64,000 nucleotides of DNA from Lachnospiraceae bacterium (GCA_902363665.1 CABJAW010000022.1:5254-69253), one strand, 5' to 3'; counted from the first letter of the stretch, positions 34,395 to 43,118 are shown. The notes: a model not told the origin generated them from the letters alone. A program made the numbers and translations.

Positions 34395-35927
34395 ATGGAA
34401 GAAAAAAAGAGCGAATACAGCATAAAAAAAAGCGAACACAGCATAAAAAAGACAGCGGTTTCATCGAAAGAACATCTCGGACTGCGTATCCTGAACTACT
34501 GCCGCAGCGAGCTGTATGCACAGTATCCGCAGATGGATCTTGCATTTGCGGCACTTTCGATGGAACCTTCCAGACGGGCAGAGACGGCTGGGACAGATGG
34601 CAGCAGCCTCTTTTTTTCGTCGCAATTTCTGATCGAAGCGTACGCAGAGAGTCCACAGAAGGTTTTGCGCGGTTATTTTCACCTTCTGTTGCATTGCATG
34701 TATTTTCATCTGCAAAAACCGCAGCAGTATGAGGGACGGCTGTGGAATCTGGCGTGCGATATTACTGTGGAGCAGATTGTGGAGCGGGAAATGAAAAAAT
34801 GGGGAAATAGCTGCCACTTTAACAGCGGGAGCGGAGAACGGCAGGAATCAGGCGAGAAACATTTAGCCTGGAAATGCGAGAAAACAAAAAGTCCAATTGA
34901 AGAAAAAAGCAGTCAGGTGGCGAAGGGAAATCAGCAAAGGAATGAAAAATGCAGTTTAAACAAGGAAAAGGATCACCAAAGTATAAAAAAAGACCCCAAT
35001 TTAAGATGGTCGCAGGCAGAAAAAATGAAAGAGATAGAAGAAATTCGCCGCGATGTATGGCAGCAGCTTAAAGGGCGTGCGGCATCCGCGGAGTCAGTTT
35101 ATGAATCACTGCAAAACGGCGTGTTTCCATACTCACCCGGGCAGATGGAGGCGGCTTTTTGTTTTGATGATCACAGTCTGTGGAAGGTTCCGAAAGAACA
35201 GCAGGCGGAAGTTCGCAGAAAATGGGAAAAAATCCGGAAAGAATCCGGGAGCGGAGGCAGCCGCACAGGCGGTACATCGACAGGCAGCGGGAGCGGAAGC
35301 TTTCAGGAGACGCTGGAAATTACGAAAAAGAGCAGGGGAGATTACCGGAAGTTCCTGCGTCAGTTTGCGGTGCTGCGTGAAGAACTCAAGCTGGATCAGT
35401 CGGGCTTTGACTATATTTATTACAGCTATGGGATGGAACATTACGGCAATATTCCACTGATTGAGCCGCTGGAATACAGCGAGGTGAATCGGCTGGAGGA
35501 ACTTGTGATTGCGATTGATACGTCCGGCTCGTGCACCTCGGAGATGGTGGAGCAGTTTCTGGCGGAGACGTATGCGATTCTGTCGGAAAAAGAGAATTTT
35601 TTTGAAAAGATGAATGTTTACCTGATTCAGTGTGATTGCTGCATTCAGAATGTAACGCATATTACATCGCGCAGTGACTGGGAGATGTGCGGAAAATACG
35701 TGGAGATACAAGGGCGCGGCGGCACGGATTTCCGGCCGGTATTTGGGTATATAGAAAAGCTGAAGCAGAAACGGGCGCTTAAAAATCTGAGAGCACTGAT
35801 TTATTTTACAGATGGAGACGGCATTTACCCGGAGCAGCGGCCGGAGTATGAGACAGCATTTGTTTCACTTGGAAAAAGCAAACGGCAGATTTATACGCCG
35901 GACTGGGTGCAAAGGATGTACATCTGA
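34395..35927 (+). CDS. VWA-like putative metallopeptidase (DUF2201 type)
   Basis: 510 residues from the ATG at 34395, since the 27 residues of the longer frame come from the dispersed repeat. The N-terminal domain has the HxxxH-type segment YFHLLLHCMYFH followed by LWNLACDITVEQIVE, as in DUF2201 proteins. A long charged low-complexity linker (about 145-225) follows, then the C-terminal VWA-like domain with the MIDAS-like VIAIDTSGSC and GGTDFRPVF, YFTDGDG. Such proteins occur next to MoxR-type ATPases, as here, where the AAA gene follows 56 nt later. The pair is presumably a chaperone or remodelling system with unknown client. Confidence 0.8.
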   Translation: MEEKKSEYSIKKSEHSIKKTAVSSKEHLGLRILNYCRSELYAQYPQMDLAFAALSMEPSRRAETAGTDGSSLFFSSQFLIEAYAESPQKVLRGYFHLLLHCMYFHLQKPQQYEGRLWNLACDITVEQIVEREMKKWGNSCHFNSGSGERQESGEKHLAWKCEKTKSPIEEKSSQVAKGNQQRNEKCSLNKEKDHQSIKKDPNLRWSQAEKMKEIEEIRRDVWQQLKGRAASAESVYESLQNGVFPYSPGQMEAAFCFDDHSLWKVPKEQQAEVRRKWEKIRKESGSGGSRTGGTSTGSGSGSFQETLEITKKSRGDYRKFLRQFAVLREELKLDQSGFDYIYYSYGMEHYGNIPLIEPLEYSEVNRLEELVIAIDTSGSCTSEMVEQFLAETYAILSEKENFFEKMNVYLIQCDCCIQNVTHITSRSDWEMCGKYVEIQGRGGTDFRPVFGYIEKLKQKRALKNLRALIYFTDGDGIYPEQRPEYETAFVSLGKSKRQIYTPDWVQRMYI

Positions 35928-35983
35928 CCAGGCTGGCTGAGAATATCCATTTTGACGGAACAAGGAGGCGGAAAAAACAGGTT

Positions 35984-37510
35984 ATGAATATACAGGATGC
36001 AAAAGATGAGATTATCCATACGCTGCAGGCGTATCACAGAAAAGACGCGACGGGAAATTATTGTTTTCCGGTGACGAGACAACGGCCGATTCTGCTGATG
36101 GGACCTCCGGGAATCGGAAAGACGGCCATCATGGAACAGATTGCGGCGCAGTGCGGCGTCGGGCTTGTTGCTTACACGATCACGCATCATACAAGACAGA
36201 GCGCAGTCGGTCTGCCGAAGATTGTGACGAGAACGTATGACGGACAGGAAGTAAGTGTGACGGAATATACCTTAAGCGAGATCATTGCATCGGTGTACGA
36301 CTGCATGGAGCGAACCGGGAAAAGAGAGGGTATCCTTTTTATCGATGAGATCAACTGCGCCTCCGAGACGCTTGCACCGACGATGCTGCAGTTTCTGCAG
36401 AATAAAAAATTCGGAAGTCATACGGTGCCGGACGGATGGATGATCGTCGCAGCGGGAAATCCACCGGAATACAATAAATCGGTCCGGGAGTTTGACATCG
36501 TGACGCTTGACCGTGTGCGCCGACTGGATCTGGAGCCGGATCTGGAAGCGTGGATGGCATACGCCTGGGAGCAGGAGGTGCACGGAGCAATCCTTTCCTA
36601 TCTGAATCTGAAAAAGGATCATTTTTATCAGATCCATGCGGACGGAGAGGAAAAGCAGTTCGTGACGGCACGCGGCTGGGAGGATCTCTCGGAAATATTG
36701 AAAAATTATGAGGCGATTGGCGTGCCGTGTGGGTCGGGGCTGATGGGCCAGTATCTGCAGGAGCCGGATACGGCGCGCGAATTTGCCGCTTATTATCAGC
36801 TGTATCAGAAATATGGAGCGGATTATGGAATCCGGGAAATTCTGGATGGCGTGATTTCTCCGGAAAAAGAAAATGCAGCACTTTATGAGCAGAAAGTGAA
36901 AATGGCAGGGAATGCAGGCTTCGAGGAGCGGTGTACCGTAATTCATTTGCTGCTCGATGGACTGGCGGAGACCTTTACCTTGTTTTCCTGGCTGGATGAC
37001 CGGGCAGTAAAAACACAGGAGACGTTAAAGCAGCTGAAAAAAGAGCTGGAACGGGAGAAGAATATCGAATATCTGGAAGAATTTGTGGGAAAGAAACGCC
37101 AGCAGCTTCGTATGAAGGAACAGATGGAGCTTGGTACAAAACGGGAACTGCATTTGGAACGGGAAGTTTTGCAGCTGCTTGAAACGTATCAAAACCAGGT
37201 AAAGCTTATGCATCTTAGAACAAAAGAAGAGGGAATGGAGTGTATTTCGCAGCTTTTTAAAGAGACAGTGAGTCAGAGAATGGATGTACTTGAACAAGGA
37301 AAACAGCAGCTGACAAATGCATTTCGTTTTGTGGCAGCGTGCTTCGGGGAGGATCAGGAGATAATCCTTCTGGTGTCTGGACTTACAAAAAACAGACGGG
37401 CAATGGATTTTATCCGGGTACACGGATGCCCGGAATATTTGAAGTTCAGTGAGGTATTAGTGCCGGAGGACGCAGATGCGCTGCAAAAAGCGTGTCTGGA
37501 TTCCTTATGA
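35984..37510 (+). CDS. MoxR-like AAA ATPase
   Basis: 508 residues. Walker A GPPGIGKTA, Walker B ILFIDEINCA, sensor AAGNPPEYNKSV and arginine-finger segment TLDRVRRLDL show an AAA ATPase of the MoxR/dynein-like class. The C-terminal 200 residues are a helical, charged extension with Glu/Lys/Gln-rich coiled-coil stretches (about 340-420). It pairs with the VWA gene upstream. The same type of pair existed in degraded form at 15451. There is no further downstream gene in the group, and the ABC-F gene has its own promoter. Confidence 0.85.
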   Translation: MNIQDAKDEIIHTLQAYHRKDATGNYCFPVTRQRPILLMGPPGIGKTAIMEQIAAQCGVGLVAYTITHHTRQSAVGLPKIVTRTYDGQEVSVTEYTLSEIIASVYDCMERTGKREGILFIDEINCASETLAPTMLQFLQNKKFGSHTVPDGWMIVAAGNPPEYNKSVREFDIVTLDRVRRLDLEPDLEAWMAYAWEQEVHGAILSYLNLKKDHFYQIHADGEEKQFVTARGWEDLSEILKNYEAIGVPCGSGLMGQYLQEPDTAREFAAYYQLYQKYGADYGIREILDGVISPEKENAALYEQKVKMAGNAGFEERCTVIHLLLDGLAETFTLFSWLDDRAVKTQETLKQLKKELEREKNIEYLEEFVGKKRQQLRMKEQMELGTKRELHLEREVLQLLETYQNQVKLMHLRTKEEGMECISQLFKETVSQRMDVLEQGKQQLTNAFRFVAACFGEDQEIILLVSGLTKNRRAMDFIRVHGCPEYLKFSEVLVPEDADALQKACLDSL

Positions 37511-37522
37511 TTCGTCAAATCA

Positions 37523-37551
37523 TTGCCGCATGGAAGAGAATATGATAAACT
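37523..37551 (+). promoter_or_regulatory. Promoter of ABC-F gene
   Basis: TTGCCG, 17 nt, TAAACT, placed 12 nt after the AAA ATPase stop codon. Confidence 0.5.
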
Positions 37552-37605
37552 GATCCAGAAAAGCAAATCAAGCCGTGAAACATAAAAAAAAGAGGAAGAA
37601 ATTCA

Positions 37606-39396
37606 ATGAATATTATCAACATCGAACATATCAGCAAAATTTTTGGGGACAAAGTTATTTTTCAGGATGCTTCCTGTGGAATTCAGGAGGGAGACAAGAT
37701 TGGAATTATCGGAATCAACGGGACCGGAAAAACCACATTTTTAAATATTCTGGCAGGAAAAGAGGAGACAGACGAAGGAAGTGTTGTGCGTCAGAATGGG
37801 ATTCGTCTTGCTTATCTGACCCAGCATCCAGAGTATGCAAAAGAAGATACGGTATTTTCCTTTGCATGTAAAGATACGGATGAATCGGACTGGCAGGCGA
37901 TGAGTGAGGTAAAGAGCATTTTAAACCGCCTCGGTTTTACGGATTATGAGGAGAAGATGGAGCATCTTTCCGGAGGACAGAAGAAGAAAGCAGCGCTTGC
38001 AAGGACGCTTGCCGGGAATTTTGACGTTCTTTTGCTTGACGAGCCGACAAACCATTTGGATGAGGCGATGCTGCAGTGGCTGGAGGATTATCTGAACCGT
38101 TTTAAGGGAACCGTGATCATGGTAACGCATGACCGGTACTTTCTGGATCGCGTCAGCAACAGGATTCTGGAAATTTCACATGGAAGTATTTACAGCTATG
38201 AGGCAAATTATTCGAAATTTCTGGAGCTGAAAGCGCAGCGTGAGGAGATGGAGCTTGCCAGTGAACGGAAGCGCCAGAGTATTTTACGGATTGAAATGGA
38301 ATGGGCGAAACGTGGCTGTCGTGCACGAACCACGAAGCAGCGGGCCAGACTGGACCGTCTGGAGGCGCTGAAAAATGGAAGTGCTCCGGTATCCGATGCA
38401 GTGGCAGAGCTGGACAGCGTGGAGACCCGTATGGGGAAAAAGACGGTGGAGCTGCATCATGTGACGAAAGGGTATGGAGAGAAAAAGCTGATTGAAGATT
38501 TCAATTATATTCTCCTGAAAAACCAGTGTCTTGGCATCATTGGACCGAACGGCTGCGGAAAATCAACGCTTTTAAAGCTGATGGCAGGAAAAATTCAGCC
38601 GGATGCAGGTGAGGTAGAGATCGGAGAAACGATCAGAATGGGCTATTTTGCGCAGGATGTGCCGGATATGGACAGCAATCAGCGTGTCATCGATTATATC
38701 CGTGATATTGCTGAGTATGTGCCCACGCGCGATGGAAAAATTACGGCGTCGCAGATGCTGGAACGTTTTTTGTTTACACCGGATATGCAGTATGCACCGG
38801 TATCAAGGCTGTCAGGCGGCGAGAAAAAGCGGCTGCATCTGCTCAGCATTTTGATGCAGGCGCCGAACTTTCTGGCACTCGACGAGGTGACGAATGATAT
38901 TGATATTCCGACGATGGCGATTCTGGAGGATTACCTGACCTCATTTTCCGGGATTATCGTGGCAGTATCGCACGACCGTTATTTTCTGGATAACATAGCA
39001 GATCGTATTTTTGCATTTGATGCAGATGGACATCTTCGGCAGTACGAGGGCGGATATACCGATTATCTGGAGACAAAAAAAGCAAGAGAAGCGGTAAAAA
39101 TGGAGGTTTCGGAAAATGCAGACGGCCTGGCAAAGCAAGGCATGAGCTCAAAATCCGGAGATACGGTCGGAGCAGCCACAGATACACAGACGAATGCGTC
39201 CAGGTCCACCACAAAAGACTGGAAACAGAATCGTCCGGTCAAGCTGAAATTTACGTACAAAGAACAGCGCGAGTATGAGACGATTGATGATGAGATCGCA
39301 AAGCTGGAAGCAAAAGTCAGTGCACTGGATGCGGACATCCTTGCCAATGCGACAAATTCCGGAAAACTGAATGAGCTGACGAAAGAAAAAGCGTAG
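37606..39396 (+). CDS. ABC-F ATPase with premature amber codon; conserved frame continues to 39477
   Basis: 596 residues to a TAG at 39394. Two ABC domains are visible: first GINGTGKTT, LSGGQKKKAALARTL, LLLDEPTNHLDE, and second GPNGCGKST, LSGGEKKRLHLLSIL, FLALDEVTNDID (Val replaces the usual Pro). The linker PtIM (about 210-265) and a C-terminal coiled-coil domain (from about 540) are present, with no membrane segments. ABC-F proteins act on ribosomes in translation control or antibiotic protection. Immediately after TAG the same frame stays open for AEQELEEKMDRWVYLNDLAE and ends at 39477 in KIAAQK then TAA, which is the normal family C terminus. So about 26 residues of the second coiled-coil helix are cut off unless the amber codon is read through. 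Confidence 0.88.
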   Translation: MNIINIEHISKIFGDKVIFQDASCGIQEGDKIGIIGINGTGKTTFLNILAGKEETDEGSVVRQNGIRLAYLTQHPEYAKEDTVFSFACKDTDESDWQAMSEVKSILNRLGFTDYEEKMEHLSGGQKKKAALARTLAGNFDVLLLDEPTNHLDEAMLQWLEDYLNRFKGTVIMVTHDRYFLDRVSNRILEISHGSIYSYEANYSKFLELKAQREEMELASERKRQSILRIEMEWAKRGCRARTTKQRARLDRLEALKNGSAPVSDAVAELDSVETRMGKKTVELHHVTKGYGEKKLIEDFNYILLKNQCLGIIGPNGCGKSTLLKLMAGKIQPDAGEVEIGETIRMGYFAQDVPDMDSNQRVIDYIRDIAEYVPTRDGKITASQMLERFLFTPDMQYAPVSRLSGGEKKRLHLLSILMQAPNFLALDEVTNDIDIPTMAILEDYLTSFSGIIVAVSHDRYFLDNIADRIFAFDADGHLRQYEGGYTDYLETKKAREAVKMEVSENADGLAKQGMSSKSGDTVGAATDTQTNASRSTTKDWKQNRPVKLKFTYKEQREYETIDDEIAKLEAKVSALDADILANATNSGKLNELTKEKA

Positions 39397-39499
39397 GCCG
39401 AACAGGAGCTGGAGGAGAAGATGGATCGCTGGGTATACCTGAATGATCTGGCGGAGAAAATCGCAGCGCAGAAATAAATAAAAAAAATTAAAAAAGTAG

Positions 39500-39528
39500 T
39501 TGACAATCTCAAAAAACTATTATATACT
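39500..39528 (+). promoter_or_regulatory. Promoter of tRNA-Gly
   Basis: Consensus TTGACA (39500-39505), 17 nt, TATACT (39523-39528). Confidence 0.9.
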
Positions 39529-39572
39529 CTTATTGTTGCTTGAGAGAAAAGAAAAGCAATTTAATAAGAGAT

Positions 39573-39643
39573 GCGGGTGTAGTTCAATGGTAGAACATCA
39601 GCCTTCCAAGCTGAATACGTGGGTTCGATTCCCATCACCCGCT
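39573..39643 (+). tRNA. tRNA-Gly (anticodon UCC)
   Basis: Acceptor stem GCGGGTG/CACCCGC, D-arm with AGTTCAATGGTAGAA, anticodon stem TCAGC/GCTGA with loop CTTCCAA (TCC), T-arm GTGGGTTCGATTCCCAT and discriminator T. No CCA is encoded. A T run follows directly and may terminate transcription. Confidence 0.97.
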
Positions 39644-39701
39644 TTTTTCATGCCCAAAAAGAGAAGAGGGCGGAAGCAGCTTAAAAATAATATAAATCGG
39701 G

Positions 39702-39843
39702 GTAACTGTTCAGAGCCAATCTCCAAAATGCTACGCATTTCGTCGGTGTGGCGTATCCGCCAAATAAAATTTCAAAAACAGGCTTAAAAATGCAAGCATT
39801 TTCCGCCTTTTTTATGAAATTTTGCTTGGCTCTGAACAGTTAC
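39702..39843. mobile_element. 142-bp MITE with 18-bp perfect terminal inverted repeats
   Basis: The left end GTAACTGTTCAGAGCCAA (39702-39719) is the exact reverse complement of the right end at 39826-39843. It is flanked on both sides by the identical 8-bp sequence AAATCGGG (39694-39701 and 39844-39851), a perfect target-site duplication. The interior is A+T-rich with small palindromes (AAATGC/GCATTT) and has no gene. It is non-autonomous, so a transposase elsewhere would be needed. Confidence 0.9.
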
Positions 39844-39884
39844 AAATCGGGAAAATATAAAAAAATAAGAATAAGAATAAGAAA

Positions 39885-39933
39885 GAGAAGTTCCGGATTC
39901 ACAATCGTATGAATCAGAGAACTTCTCTTTTTG
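39885..39933 (+). terminator. Rho-independent terminator in the 39.6-40.1 kb gap
   Basis: AGAAGTTC/GAACTTCT outer stem and GATTCA/TGAATC inner stem, followed by CTTTTTGG. It follows the MITE and precedes a dispersed repeat copy. Before the insertion it would have stood closer to tRNA-Gly. Confidence 0.75.
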
Positions 39934-39937
39934 GTTT

Positions 39938-40077
39938 AACTGAGTCGAGCAAGTCCCCTGCTTCAATTGAGCGAAGCAATACGTAGTGGGTAGGAACTTG
40001 CTTTTATCATAAGATAAACTGACTCATGATAAAGATTAGGAACAAGCATCAAAAGCGAACTTCGAATGCCTGTTTGT
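39938..40077 (+). repeat. Dispersed repeat, divergent near-full copy
   Basis: Starts AACTGAGTCGAGCAAGTCCC. It contains the long first hairpin (with GGAACTTGCTT), a shortened second hairpin (TTATC/GATAA), the closing GACTCA and a degenerate 3' module AGCGAACTTCGAATGCC. The outer stem CTGAGT/ACTCA carries a compensatory change relative to the CCGAGT/ACTCGG stem of the copy at 48987. Confidence 0.75.
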
Positions 40078-40082
40078 ATCCG

Positions 40083-41150
40083 TTACTGTGCAGCCTCCGT
40101 CTCGCTTTCTGTTTCCGTGGCTGCAAGGCTGCTCTCGTCCAGAATATCCTTCAGCTCGTTGATCATTTCCTCGTCCTTCAGGCGGAACCGCACTTCCACT
40201 CGCCTTGAGGCATCCATGTCGACTTCGCCGTCTGTGTAGACAGGATTGCTCATAGAGTGACCGTTGGAGGTCAGCTTTTCCTTGAGGCTTGAAAGCTCGT
40301 CGGCGGTCAGATAGCTGTCGGCATTTGCGAAGAGATAATCTGCTACCGCGAGCGCACGGGCCTGTGAGAGCTGCAGGTTGTAGAGATAATCACCGCTCGT
40401 GTCAGTGTAGCCGTCAATGCTGAGCTCAGCAAGGTAATCCTGATACTGCGATTCCATCAGGACTTTACAATAGAGCGGAAGGACTTCGCCGAGCATCTGA
40501 ATACCCTCGTCGGTCAGTTCGCTCTCATTGTAGCTGAAGAGAACATTGGAGTCGAGGGCGATCGAGCCGGTTGCCTCATCGATGACGACGTTTAGATTGT
40601 GCTCGTCAAACTGTTTTTTCAGCGCAGCGATCAGGTCAGCTTTGACACCGATGATCTGTTCAATCTTTTTCTGCTGCTCGGCCATCAGCGTTTCCTGTTC
40701 CTCGAGAGCCGCCTGTTGAGACTGCATCAGCGCGTTTTTTTCGTCAAGTTCTTTTTGCTGGCTGGCAACGAGCGTTTCCTGGGCATCCAGATCCTTTTGC
40801 TGGGAGAGGACGAGTGCACTCTTTTCATCGAGTTCATCCTGCTGGCTGGCAACGAGTGCAGTCTGTTTGTCCAGATCGGCCTGCTGGCTGGCAATGAGGG
40901 CGCGCTGCTCGTCGAGAGCTGCCTGTTTGGCATTCAGCTCACTTTCCCGCTGCTGCAGTTCAAGCTGTAGCTGGCTCTGGGTCTGCTGATGGGCAGCCTC
41001 TTCCTGTAGTTTTTCCTGATAATTTTTTTGTGCCTCCATAAAAGAAATGCACATGACGAGGACAAACAGAAGCAGAAGCCCGGCCATCATATCGGAATAA
41101 GAGCGCCAGATGTTGTGGCGTTCATAATTTCTTTTGCGTTTTGAATACAT
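40083..41150 (-). CDS. ZorB/MotB-like OmpA-family protein with long repeat coiled coil
   Basis: 355 residues. One N-terminal membrane helix carries an Asp at its entrance (SYSDMMAGLLLLFVLVMCIS, D20), like the ion-carrying Asp of MotB and ZorB. Then comes a coiled coil of about 130 residues made of six tandem 14-residue units of the form ALVASQQKELDEKN. A C-terminal OmpA-like peptidoglycan-binding domain follows (ELSIDGYTDTSGDYLYNLQLSQARA, then RRVEVRFRLKD). It follows the ZorA-like gene by 46 nt with AGAAAGGAT as ribosome site. Together they form a stator-like ion channel that binds the cell wall. No flagellar gene is near. Confidence 0.8.
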   Translation of the reverse strand: MYSKRKRNYERHNIWRSYSDMMAGLLLLFVLVMCISFMEAQKNYQEKLQEEAAHQQTQSQLQLELQQRESELNAKQAALDEQRALIASQQADLDKQTALVASQQDELDEKSALVLSQQKDLDAQETLVASQQKELDEKNALMQSQQAALEEQETLMAEQQKKIEQIIGVKADLIAALKKQFDEHNLNVVIDEATGSIALDSNVLFSYNESELTDEGIQMLGEVLPLYCKVLMESQYQDYLAELSIDGYTDTSGDYLYNLQLSQARALAVADYLFANADSYLTADELSSLKEKLTSNGHSMSNPVYTDGEVDMDASRRVEVRFRLKDEEMINELKDILDESSLAATETESETEAAQ

Positions 41151-41196
41151 GGAACATCATCCTTTCTGGATAGAACCGGATCAGGCAATGGCCGGC

Positions 41197-42657
41197 TTAT
41201 TTCTTCCGGCGGCGGAACAGCACCGGCTGATCCATTTTTCTGGAAAGCTCATCCAGCTTTGTAAGCGTGCGCTCCAGCATTTCCTGCGTCTGATCAGAGG
41301 AATCATCCTGTGGGGAAACAAAGAGCTGCTCATGCTGGATTTTCTGCAGCTGTTCGGAAATTTTTGCAAGCTGCAGGCGCATCTCGGCAGAGGACTGAAC
41401 CGGTCCCATTTTCGCGATCTGATCGGAGTAGCCCTTGATCTCCTCACTGTTTTTCTCCCAGATTTCGGAGAATTTTTCGATCGTCTGGTACATGAAACGG
41501 ATGTAATCCTGGTAAGCTTCTTTCTGTTCCTGATTGATACGGGAAGCACCGGTCTGCGCTTCTGCGAGCTTTTCGACGGATTCTGTGAGGTAATTCTGTG
41601 TCTGCGTCATGGAATCCTGCAGGGAAGCGAGCGTTTTCTGAATGCGCAGGATCGTGCGGTCCATGAAATCGGTGTAGCTGGCCTGTGTCTTTGTGAGCTC
41701 CTCGACGGTCTTTGAGATCTGGTTGAAATCAGAGAGCAGTTCGGTACGCATCTGACGGGTAACGGTGTTGCAGACATTGGTGAGCAGCTCTTCCTGACTG
41801 CCGGTAAAGGTATCTGCCACCTGCTGGAAGCCCTCGGTCATCCGGGCAAAGGCCGGTGTGATCGCCTGCTCAAAGCTGGCTGCCATCTGCTCAACGAAAA
41901 TACCGGTCAGGTCATGCACTATATCCTCCTGCGATTTCTTCTGAGAGAGCAGTCTGCCAAGTGAGTCGACCTCATAGGGCGGCTGCACGTGAAGGTAATA
42001 GGTATCCAGAAATTCTTCCACGCGTGCGGACAGGTTGGAGAATTCGCTGCGCAGGTTGAAAGAAAAGGAGAGTGATAGTGCGATGCCGTAGATGGAGGTG
42101 ATGAAAGCCACCTTGATACCGTTGATCAGAGGGGTGACGGAACCGGCCATCTGTTCATAACCGGACGGATCGAACTCACGCAGTCCCATGACAAGGCCGA
42201 CGAAAGTACCGAGAATACCGAGACTCGTCAGGATGTCGGGGATATTTTCCAGGATGCCGCGGTGTACATACGTCTCGATCGCATCCTCATTGATAAAACT
42301 GCGGATATCGCAGACACTGGATGGGTTCTGAGCGGCCATGGAGCGGTACTGATGAAAGCAGTCGTCAAGAAACGCGTTCTGAAAAAGCGGAGCGGACGGA
42401 TCGTCCCAGGACGCCGCATCTTTGGATGCGGTCTGCCGGATTTTGTCGGAGGCACGTTTCAGGGCGCACGTCGTCTGAATCAGGCGGCGCAGGCCGGAAA
42501 AGCAGGCCGTTGCGGTCATGAGCAGCATGATGCCGAGAAAGACGAGGTTGAAAAGTATCGTGGTGAAGTCTGCCTCACGGCTGATGTAGGTGATGAATAC
42601 GCACACGCCGACGGACAGAGCTGCACCGAGGATCGAGATGGTTCTTCGCAGATACAA
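41197..42657 (-). CDS. ZorA/MotA-like proton-channel protein with long cytoplasmic tail
   Basis: 486 residues from the TTG at 42657, which has AAAGGGGG 7 nt upstream. A frame start at 42714 would add residues partly encoded by a repeat. Two N-terminal membrane helices (about 5-55) and a further pair carry the MotA/TolQ/ExbB signature SLGILGTFVGLVMGL and GIKVAFITSIYGIALSLSFSF (about 165-235). The remaining 250 residues are a predicted helical tail rich in Gln, Glu and Thr, as described for ZorA. With the ZorB-like partner it matches the ZorAB core of Zorya anti-phage defence, but no ZorC, ZorD or ZorE gene lies on either side. Assignment as defence is therefore inference. Confidence 0.75.
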   Translation of the reverse strand: MYLRRTISILGAALSVGVCVFITYISREADFTTILFNLVFLGIMLLMTATACFSGLRRLIQTTCALKRASDKIRQTASKDAASWDDPSAPLFQNAFLDDCFHQYRSMAAQNPSSVCDIRSFINEDAIETYVHRGILENIPDILTSLGILGTFVGLVMGLREFDPSGYEQMAGSVTPLINGIKVAFITSIYGIALSLSFSFNLRSEFSNLSARVEEFLDTYYLHVQPPYEVDSLGRLLSQKKSQEDIVHDLTGIFVEQMAASFEQAITPAFARMTEGFQQVADTFTGSQEELLTNVCNTVTRQMRTELLSDFNQISKTVEELTKTQASYTDFMDRTILRIQKTLASLQDSMTQTQNYLTESVEKLAEAQTGASRINQEQKEAYQDYIRFMYQTIEKFSEIWEKNSEEIKGYSDQIAKMGPVQSSAEMRLQLAKISEQLQKIQHEQLFVSPQDDSSDQTQEMLERTLTKLDELSRKMDQPVLFRRRKK

Positions 42658-42708
42658 GATGATTCCCCCTTTGTCAAAGTTTCGTTCCGGAGCGTGTTCA
42701 AACGCAGG

Positions 42709-42738
42709 CCGCAAAGTGGCTTGTGAATGTCCGCTTTA
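42709..42738 (+). repeat. Degenerate dispersed repeat, 3' module
   Basis: GGCCGCAAAGTGGCTTGTGA then ATGTCCGCTTTA, a decayed form of the AAGCGG...CCGCTT module, upstream of the ZorA-like gene. Confidence 0.5.
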
Positions 42739-42883
42739 TAAATCATTGCCGCAATCCTGCACAAAGTATTTTTCAGACACGCTCAAAAAAACGCCATATT
42801 TATCCTCATTATAAAAAAAGAAGACCCGCTAGTAAAGTGATTCTGAAAAATATTAAGAAAAAAGGTGGAGAAAGATTTCGAAA

Positions 42884-43063
42884 ACACAGCAGATGCTGCT
42901 TGGCGGCGGAAGTTTAAATGGTGTTCGCGTGATGAACCAGGCAACGGTGGATTATTTTACGGACGGCGGCCTGACCCCGGATCAGCAGAAATCATACCGG
43001 GCGTGGGTCGGACTGGAAGGATTCACGTATTCTCATCTGATGCGCATCCTGAAAGAAATATAA
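42884..43063 (+). pseudogene. C-terminal fragment of a serine hydrolase (beta-lactamase-like) gene
   Basis: Frame starting TQQMLLGGGSLNGVRVMNQA and including LTPDQQKSYRAWVGLEGFTY, ending with TAA at 43063. The GGG..NGVR.M and WVGLEGFTYSHLMRIL pattern resembles the C-terminal third of class C beta-lactamase-family hydrolases. No start or catalytic SxxK motif is present, so it is a relic. Confidence 0.55.
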
Positions 43064-43074
43064 ATCAAAACGAA

Positions 43075-43118
43075 AAGAAAGCATACAGCCCGATAAGAAG
43101 CCGTATGCTTTCTTTTTT
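43075..43118. terminator. Terminator hairpin
   Basis: AAAGCATAC/GTATGCTTT stem with TCTTTTTT on the plus strand and an A/T-rich tail on the other. It may serve ldh on the minus strand as well. Confidence 0.8.

Noticed and set aside
39380-39477. Pyrrolysine or programmed amber recoding in the ABC-F gene
   Set aside because: There is no pyrrolysine machinery or recoding context in view. A point mutation explains the TAG more simply.
40083-42657. Complete Zorya defence system
   Set aside because: Only the ZorA/ZorB-like pair is present. No helicase, nuclease or other Zorya effector gene lies within several kilobases.
42262-42726. 154-codon plus-strand frame opposite the ZorA-like gene
   Set aside because: It is antisense to a gene with clear MotA-type motifs and has no ribosome site.
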